A DNA stretch of 64,000 bases from Pseudomonadales bacterium (GTDB lineage: Bacteria; Pseudomonadota; Gammaproteobacteria; Pseudomonadales; Azotimanducaceae), in NCBI GenBank assembly GCA_022827905.1, contig JAJEIQ010000003.1:1-64000 (forward strand), written 5' to 3'. Made by a program: the position numbers and the translations under genes. Positions 59,681-64,000 of the stretch are shown here, piece after piece. Under the pieces are notes generated by a model. That model had not been told where the DNA came from and did no database searches. It saw only the letters and a list, made by a program, of their open reading frames with translations. Position 1 is the stretch's first letter; each line of letters starts with the position of its first letter.

Positions 59681-60715
59681 TTGAAAGTCAGCATCAGCAT
59701 TGGCGGGGCCGCCTCCGGGGGGCGCCGGGACTTCGATGAGCAGGTGGCCTACGTCATGGAGGCCGAGCGGCTCGGGGTGGATGCCGTTTGGAGCGCGGAG
59801 GCTTGGGGCCAGGACGCGGTCACCCCCTTGGCCTACTTGGCGGCGAAGACCGAGCGCATCCGGCTCGGTGCCGGCATCATGCAGATCAGCGCCCGCACCC
59901 CGAGCATGACGGCGATGACGGCGCTGACCCTGGCGACCGTATCCGGTGACCGCTTCATCCTTGGCTTGGGCGCCAGCGGCCCGCAGGTGGTGGAGGGGTT
60001 GCAGGGGCGGCCCTTCAAGGCGCCGCTGACCCGCCTGAAGGAAACGCTGGAGATCGTGCGCCTCGCCTTCGCCGGCGAAAAGCTCGCTTACGAGGGACGC
60101 TACCACCAACTGCCCCTGCCGGGCGGGGAGGGCAAGGCGCTGCGCCTGGCGCAGCCTGCCAATCCGAACATTCCCATCTATCTCGCCACGCTGAGTCCGA
60201 AGTCCCTGCGCTACACCGGCGTTGCCGCTGACGGCTGGCTCGGCACCTCCTTCACCCCGGAGCACGCCGACGCCCACCTGGATCACATCGCGCAAGGCGC
60301 GGCCGAAGCCGGGCGGCCGATGGGCGACATCGACATCCAGGTCGGCGGCGCCGTGGCGTTTGGCGATGACCTTGAAGCCCTGGTTGAACCCCTGAAGCCG
60401 GGCATCGCCTTCAGTTTGGGCGCTATGGGTTCGCCGACCACCAACTTCTACAACGACGCCTATCGGCGTGGCGGCTGGGCGGATGCGGCGCAGGCGGTGC
60501 AGCGACTTTGGGTGCAAGGCAAGCGGGCCGAGGCCGTAGCCAGCGTGCCGTCGCGGATGGTTGAGGAAGTCAATCTGCTCGGCGACGAGGATCAAGTCCG
60601 GGCGCGGGTGGAGACCTTCCGCAAGGCGGGTGTCACCACCCTTCGGGTGCAGCCGGCCGGTGCTGACTTGGAAGCCCGGTTGGAGACCCTGGGCCGGGTC
60701 ATGGATATGGTCTAG
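59681..60715 (+). CDS. LLM-class oxidoreductase, F420-type
   Basis: About 344 residues of luciferase-like TIM barrel. It has VDAVWSAEAWGQDAVTPLAY, TERIRLGAGIMQISARTPSM, DRFILGLGASGPQVVEGLQG and TFRKAGVTTLRVQ near the end. The GLGASGPQVVEG loop is common in F420-dependent members, though many proteobacterial homologues use FMN. I choose TTG 59681, preceded by GGGAG at 8 bp, rather than the frame's first ATG at 59600. The 59540-59680 interval holds no other feature. It overlaps the convergent hydratase gene's stop by 3-4 bases. Confidence 0.85.
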   Translation: MKVSISIGGAASGGRRDFDEQVAYVMEAERLGVDAVWSAEAWGQDAVTPLAYLAAKTERIRLGAGIMQISARTPSMTAMTALTLATVSGDRFILGLGASGPQVVEGLQGRPFKAPLTRLKETLEIVRLAFAGEKLAYEGRYHQLPLPGGEGKALRLAQPANPNIPIYLATLSPKSLRYTGVAADGWLGTSFTPEHADAHLDHIAQGAAEAGRPMGDIDIQVGGAVAFGDDLEALVEPLKPGIAFSLGAMGSPTTNFYNDAYRRGGWADAAQAVQRLWVQGKRAEAVASVPSRMVEEVNLLGDEDQVRARVETFRKAGVTTLRVQPAGADLEARLETLGRVMDMV

Positions 60716-61488
60716 GCGCTCTGCTGCCGCCCTCGGGCCTGTATCGCTGCGCGACGCCCCGCGACCTTTTCCGGGCGCACTTCCGCTTTGGCGTGGGCGC
60801 GGCTGGCTTCGCCTTCAATGGCCAGTCCCTCGGCCAGCGTGGCCTGCCAGCCCAAGTCCATGATGCGTTTGACCTCGTCTCGGGTGGGACGGTCGGTGCT
60901 GGTGATGTCCTTGGCCAAGCCCAAGCAAGTGGGCAGCAGTTCCGCCGCCGGCACCACCCGGTTCACAAGCCCCCAAGCGCAGGCGGTTTCCGCGTCGAGG
61001 TAGTTGCCGGTCAGCGATAGCTCCTTGGCCCGGTTGATGCCGATCAGCCGGGGCAGGCGTTGCGACAGGCCCCATCCGGGCACCACGCCGACCCGGGCAT
61101 GGGTGTCGGCGAATCGGGCTTGCGGCGTGGCAATGATGAAGTCGCACATCAGTGCCAGCTCGAAGCCGCCGGTGATGGCGTAGCCGTTGACTGCGGCGAT
61201 GATCGGCTGCGGCGTCGCCGCCAGTGCGTCGCTGAGGTCGGCGCTGCCGAGGCGCGGGGCGGAGTCCGTTTCGCCGCCGAGTTCCTTGAGATCCAAACCG
61301 ACGGTAAAGGCGCGGCCGGCACCCGTCAGGATGATGACTTCGGTGCTCCGGTCGCCGGCCAGTTCGGCCAACGTCTCGCTCAAGCGCCGGCGCAGGGCGC
61401 TCGACAGGGCGTTCAGGGCCTCGGGCCGGTTGAGCGTCACCACGGCGATGGCATGGTGTCGTTCGATCAAGACCAGGGCGTCGGTCAT
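60712..61488 (-). CDS. Enoyl-CoA hydratase/isomerase
   Basis: A 258-residue crotonase-fold enzyme: AVVTLNRPEALNALSSALRR, GAGRAFTVGLDLKELGG (first oxyanion half) and AVNGYAITGGFELALMCDFI (second half). In the ADTHARVGVVPGWGLSQRLP region the standard second catalytic Glu is replaced by another residue, as in the WGLSQRL-type subgroup. It likely hydrates or isomerises an enoyl-CoA. ATG 61488 is preceded by GGAG at about 6 bp. Confidence 0.87.
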   Translation of the reverse strand: MTDALVLIERHHAIAVVTLNRPEALNALSSALRRRLSETLAELAGDRSTEVIILTGAGRAFTVGLDLKELGGETDSAPRLGSADLSDALAATPQPIIAAVNGYAITGGFELALMCDFIIATPQARFADTHARVGVVPGWGLSQRLPRLIGINRAKELSLTGNYLDAETACAWGLVNRVVPAAELLPTCLGLAKDITSTDRPTRDEVKRIMDLGWQATLAEGLAIEGEASRAHAKAEVRPEKVAGRRAAIQARGRQQSA

Positions 61489-61516
61489 GGGGGTCTCCGT
61501 TGGCGGTTTTCGATGG

Positions 61517-62407
61517 CTAGCGCGTGCTCGGCGCGGCATCGACGTGTTCGATGATGGCGGCGGCGATGTCGGGCAGCAGGGTTTCCGGCAAGTCGTGGCC
61601 CATCTTGTCGAAGACCTTAAGCTGGCCGTTCGACAGCGCGTTGGCCGTATCCTCACCGGCGGCCAGCGGCACCAACGGATCGGCGCCGCCGTGGATGACC
61701 AGGCCCGGCGCTGCCACCTTGGCCAAGGCTCGGCGGCGGTCCGGCTGGTGCAGGATGGCCAGCAGTTGGCGAGCGAAGCCCTCCGCCGAAAAGCCCCGGT
61801 CCACGGCCTGCTCGGAAAATCGCGCCAAGCCTTCGCTAAGCGAGTTGAAGTGCGGCCCCGCCACCGTGTCCCAGCCCCTTTGGTATTGGGCTATGGCCGC
61901 GTCCCGGTCTTCCGGCCGGTCGGTGATGAACGCGGCGAGCGCCTCCGGCTCACCCGGCGGCAGCTCCGGATTGCCGCTGGTGGACATGATCGAGGTCAGG
62001 CTGAAGGTCCGCTCGGGATGCTCGATGGCCAGCGTCTGGGCGATCATGCCGCCCATCGACAAGCCAATGATGTGGGCGCCGGCTTGGCCGAGGTGGTTGA
62101 GCAGCGCTACCGCGTCGGCGGCCATGTCGCTCAGGGTGTAGGGGGGCGGGTAGGAGGACAGGTCGTCCATCGCGGCCAGGATGTCGGCGACCTTGGGCGC
62201 CGGAGCCGACACCCGCGAGGACAGCCCCATGTCCCGATTGTCCATGGCGATGACGCGGTACCCCGCCCCGGTGAGGTGGTCGATCAGCCCCGGCGGCCAA
62301 TGGATGATCTGACACGACAAGCCGTGCACCAGCAGCAGCGGCGGGTCGGCCCTCGCACCCCACTGTTCGTAGTGGATGTCCAAGTCGGCGTGGCGGAATC
62401 TGGGCAT
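61517..62407 (-). CDS. Alpha/beta hydrolase
   Basis: A protein of about 296 residues. The oxyanion loop LLLVHGLSCQIIHWPPGLID, AMDNRDMGLSSR, the nucleophile elbow IIGLSMGGMIAQ, Asp in HGGADPLVP and His in KMGHDLPE make a complete triad. It resembles meta-cleavage or lactone-type hydrolases. ATG 62407 is chosen because the conserved fold starts there. It lies 28 bp upstream of the enoyl-CoA hydratase on the same strand, a probable two-gene operon. Confidence 0.86.
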   Translation of the reverse strand: MPRFRHADLDIHYEQWGARADPPLLLVHGLSCQIIHWPPGLIDHLTGAGYRVIAMDNRDMGLSSRVSAPAPKVADILAAMDDLSSYPPPYTLSDMAADAVALLNHLGQAGAHIIGLSMGGMIAQTLAIEHPERTFSLTSIMSTSGNPELPPGEPEALAAFITDRPEDRDAAIAQYQRGWDTVAGPHFNSLSEGLARFSEQAVDRGFSAEGFARQLLAILHQPDRRRALAKVAAPGLVIHGGADPLVPLAAGEDTANALSNGQLKVFDKMGHDLPETLLPDIAAAIIEHVDAAPSTR

Positions 62408-62546
62408 GTGGAATGTGTGGCGGCCAGTCGGAAAGCGGCAAATGTTAGCAGGAATGTTTCGTGCCGGGCGAGGTTCGCCTTGACAAGCGCACCCCATGCC
62501 TCCGACGATGCGCACCCTTGATGAGACACTTGATGGGAGTGATCGC

Positions 62547-63119
62547 ATGAAACGACTGATGAGCGCCCTGGTGGCCTTCGTCATGGCCGGGTGGATGCTC
62601 TCGGCACTGGCCGATGACTACTCGCAGGGTTGGAGTTTGCCCTTGGGCGCGTCAGCGCCAGCCATCGCCGCCCTGGACCAGAGCGGCGCCGAGCGCAGCC
62701 TGGATTCCCTGGCGGGCGAGCGGGGCTTGCTGCTGTTCCTGGTCCGTTCGGCGGACTGGTGACCCTTTTGCAAGCACCAGTTGGTTCAACTGGAGGAATG
62801 GCGCCCGCAATTCGAGGCGATTGGCCTCAAGGTGGCGGGCATGACCTATGACGACCTGGAAGTACTCACCGCCTTTCATGCCGAACGGGAGTTGGGCTAT
62901 CCGCTGCTCGCGGACGAGAACGCCAAGCACGCCATCGCATTCAACGTTCTCAACGAGAACTACAAGCCCGGCGATTTCGCCTACGGCATCCCCCATCCGG
63001 GCGTCCTGCACATCACCCCGGACGGCGTCATCGCGGCCAAGATCGCGGTGCCCGGCTATCGTCGCCGGCCGCCCATGGAGGCGGTTTTTGAGATGGTGAG
63101 CGTCGGCTCGGAGGGTTGA
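62547..63119 (+). CDS. Probable selenoprotein: exported peroxiredoxin-like redoxin (UPFC motif)
   Basis: About 190 residues if UGA at 62760-62762 is read as selenocysteine. There is a signal peptide (about 1-22, ending MLSALA), then an AhpC/TSA-like thioredoxin fold: LGASAPAIAALDQSGAERSL, GLLLFLVRSADW, Sec72, PFCKHQLVQLEEW, GLKVAGMTYDDLEVL and HPGVLHITPDGVI. The UGA sits where homologues have the first Cys of CPFC, giving U-P-F-C. The frame stays open on both sides, and a bSECIS-like hairpin lies 14 nt downstream. GGGAGTGATCGC precedes ATG 62547. An ordinary nonsense mutation (TGC to TGA) is the alternative. No sel genes lie in this window. Confidence 0.8.
62777..62793 (+). promoter_or_regulatory. 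bSECIS-like hairpin after the UGA codon
   Basis: CCAGTT-GGTTC-AACTGG: a perfect 6-bp stem with a 5-nt loop beginning GG. The stem starts 14 nt after the UGA and the loop lies 21-25 nt after it. Bacterial SECIS elements have an apical loop with exposed G residues about 16-37 nt downstream of UGA, so position, size and loop content all fit. Recognition by SelB is inferred. Confidence 0.75.
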
Positions 63120-63123
63120 CCGA

Positions 63124-63984
63124 TTGATCTTCTTGATCGCGCGGGGGGCGTTGCTGTGGGCGCTGTTCGCTTCACTCGCCGGATGCGCGTCGCTGATGTC
63201 CTCGGCGGTGGAGGACTTGGCCAGCGACCTGTCGGCGGCGATTCTCGAAAACCCCGATGTGGACATGGTGCGCGATGGCGCGCCGGCCTTCCTGCTGCTG
63301 ATTGACGGCTTGCTCAAGAGCAGCCCCGACAATCCGGTGCTGCTCTCCCAGGCGGCGCTGCTGAACTCCGCCTACGCCGGGGCCTTCGTCGCCGACGGCG
63401 AACGGGCCCGGTTGATGGCGGCCAAGGGGCGGGCGATGGCGGAACGGGCGCTATGCGTGGAGCGCAAGGAAAACTGTGGCGTGGCGGCCAAGCCCTTTGC
63501 GGAGTTTGAGCATTGGACGGCGACGCTCACCAAGGCCGACGTGCCGTTGGCCTATGGCTTGGCGACCGCCTGGGCAGCCTGGATGCAGGCCAACAGCGAT
63601 GACTTCAATGCCATCGCCGACTTGGGGAAGGTGAAGCTCCTGATGAGCCGGGTTGCTGAATTGCAGGAAAGCCATGACTACGGCGGTCCGCACCTGTACT
63701 TGGGCGTCTTCGAGACCTTGGTCCCTCCCGCCTTGGGGGGCCGTCCGGAAGTGGGCCGCTTTCACTTCGAGCGCGCCCTGGCGCTCGCCGAGGGCCAGTA
63801 TTTGCTGACCCAGGTCATGTTTGCTGAGCAATACGCCCGGCTGGTCTTCGACCGCGCCCTGCATGATGAACTGCTTAACGAAGTGCTGGCCGCTGACGTC
63901 GATGCGCCTGACTTGATCCTGCTCAACGCCGTCGCCAAGCGGCGCGCCCAAAGCCTGCTGGACTCCGCCGATGCGTACTTTTAG
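63124..63984 (+). CDS. TatT-like lipoprotein (TRAP transporter T-component)
   Basis: A 286-residue lipoprotein with signal peptide and lipobox LAGC at about 18-21, then an all-helical TPR-like body: LLLIDGLLKSSPDNPVLLSQ, AALLNSAYAGAF, LAYGLATAWAAWMQANSDDF, YGGPHLYLGVFETLVPPALG and RPEVGRFHFERALALAEGQY. This matches the TatT (T-component) family, small periplasmic trimers linked to TRAP transport. No TRAP permease is in the window. It starts at TTG 63124 with GGAGGG 8 bp upstream, 4 bp after the selenoprotein gene, so the two are an operon. Confidence 0.85.
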   Translation: MIFLIARGALLWALFASLAGCASLMSSAVEDLASDLSAAILENPDVDMVRDGAPAFLLLIDGLLKSSPDNPVLLSQAALLNSAYAGAFVADGERARLMAAKGRAMAERALCVERKENCGVAAKPFAEFEHWTATLTKADVPLAYGLATAWAAWMQANSDDFNAIADLGKVKLLMSRVAELQESHDYGGPHLYLGVFETLVPPALGGRPEVGRFHFERALALAEGQYLLTQVMFAEQYARLVFDRALHDELLNEVLAADVDAPDLILLNAVAKRRAQSLLDSADAYF

Positions 63985-64000
63985 CTTGCGCGCGGCCGGC

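Noticed and set aside
62496..62762. Two separate genes (88-residue N-terminal ORF and 112-residue C-terminal ORF) at the redoxin locus
   Set aside because: They are in the same frame, separated only by one UGA, and together make one complete redoxin domain. The second has no ribosome site.
1..64000. tRNA, rRNA or CRISPR arrays
   Set aside because: No tRNA-like sequence was noticed in the intergenic gaps and there are no regularly spaced repeats; the only repeats seen are the REP-like units and the pspF tandem copy.

Overview
The window looks like a GC-rich chromosome segment from a gammaproteobacterium, probably an uncultivated marine or host-associated lineage. The basis is gene content: the dnaX-ybaB-recR-rnd run, a pspF/pspABC locus driven by a sigma-54-like promoter, HrpA, RNase D and a large TonB-dependent receptor. 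Placement below class level would be guesswork. I see no tRNA, rRNA, CRISPR array or insertion sequence.

Layout. 1-1.0 kb: a hipB/hipA-type toxin-antitoxin remnant with a truncated hipA and two palindromic operators. 1.1-9.9 kb: an uptake and oxidation locus with a TonB-dependent receptor, two GPH-type transporters, an SDR, a cytochrome P450, an NTF2-like protein and an AhpD-like protein. 10.0-19.9 kb: a defence island. It holds a DNA methyltransferase convergent with a PD-(D/E)XK nuclease (a likely type II restriction-modification pair), then a complete Wadjet operon (jetA-B-C-D). The operon is preceded, with tight spacing, by an AbiEii-type nucleotidyltransferase and an unrecognised 155-residue protein. 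20.0-31.3 kb: catabolic genes, including a nearly continuous operon with acyl-CoA ligase, two MaoC-like hydratase subunits, a thiolase-fold protein, a DUF35 protein, an NTF2-like protein and an FAH-like hydratase. This set resembles steroid side-chain hydratase/aldolase modules. 31.4-33.3 kb: two orphan nuclease-fold genes. 33.5-39.7 kb: more hydratase, SDR, VOC and hydrolase genes, a family-2-like glycosyltransferase and an ArsI-like dioxygenase. 39.8-41.7 kb: a bufferin/oxazolin-type RiPP operon whose precursor carries six EGSCG motifs. 41.8-44.6 kb: a large secreted spondin-N protein with an internal duplication. 44.6-54.6 kb: HrpA, a VWA/MoxR pair, RNase D, RecR, YbaB and DnaX. 54.7-58.3 kb: GDPD and the phage-shock locus. 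58.4-64 kb: cyclopropane synthase, LLM oxidoreductase, enoyl-CoA hydratase, alpha/beta hydrolase, a probable selenoprotein and a TatT-like lipoprotein.

The strongest observation is the redoxin gene at 62547-63119. An in-frame UGA sits exactly where the first Cys of a CPFC redox motif is expected. A perfect 6-bp hairpin with a GG-containing loop lies at bSECIS distance downstream. This fits a selenocysteine-containing exported peroxiredoxin-like protein better than a pseudogene. A family of REP-like palindromes (core CGAGGGC-N5-GCCCTCG) is scattered at gene ends and has altered the 3' end of pspF and the sequence just upstream of hrpA.
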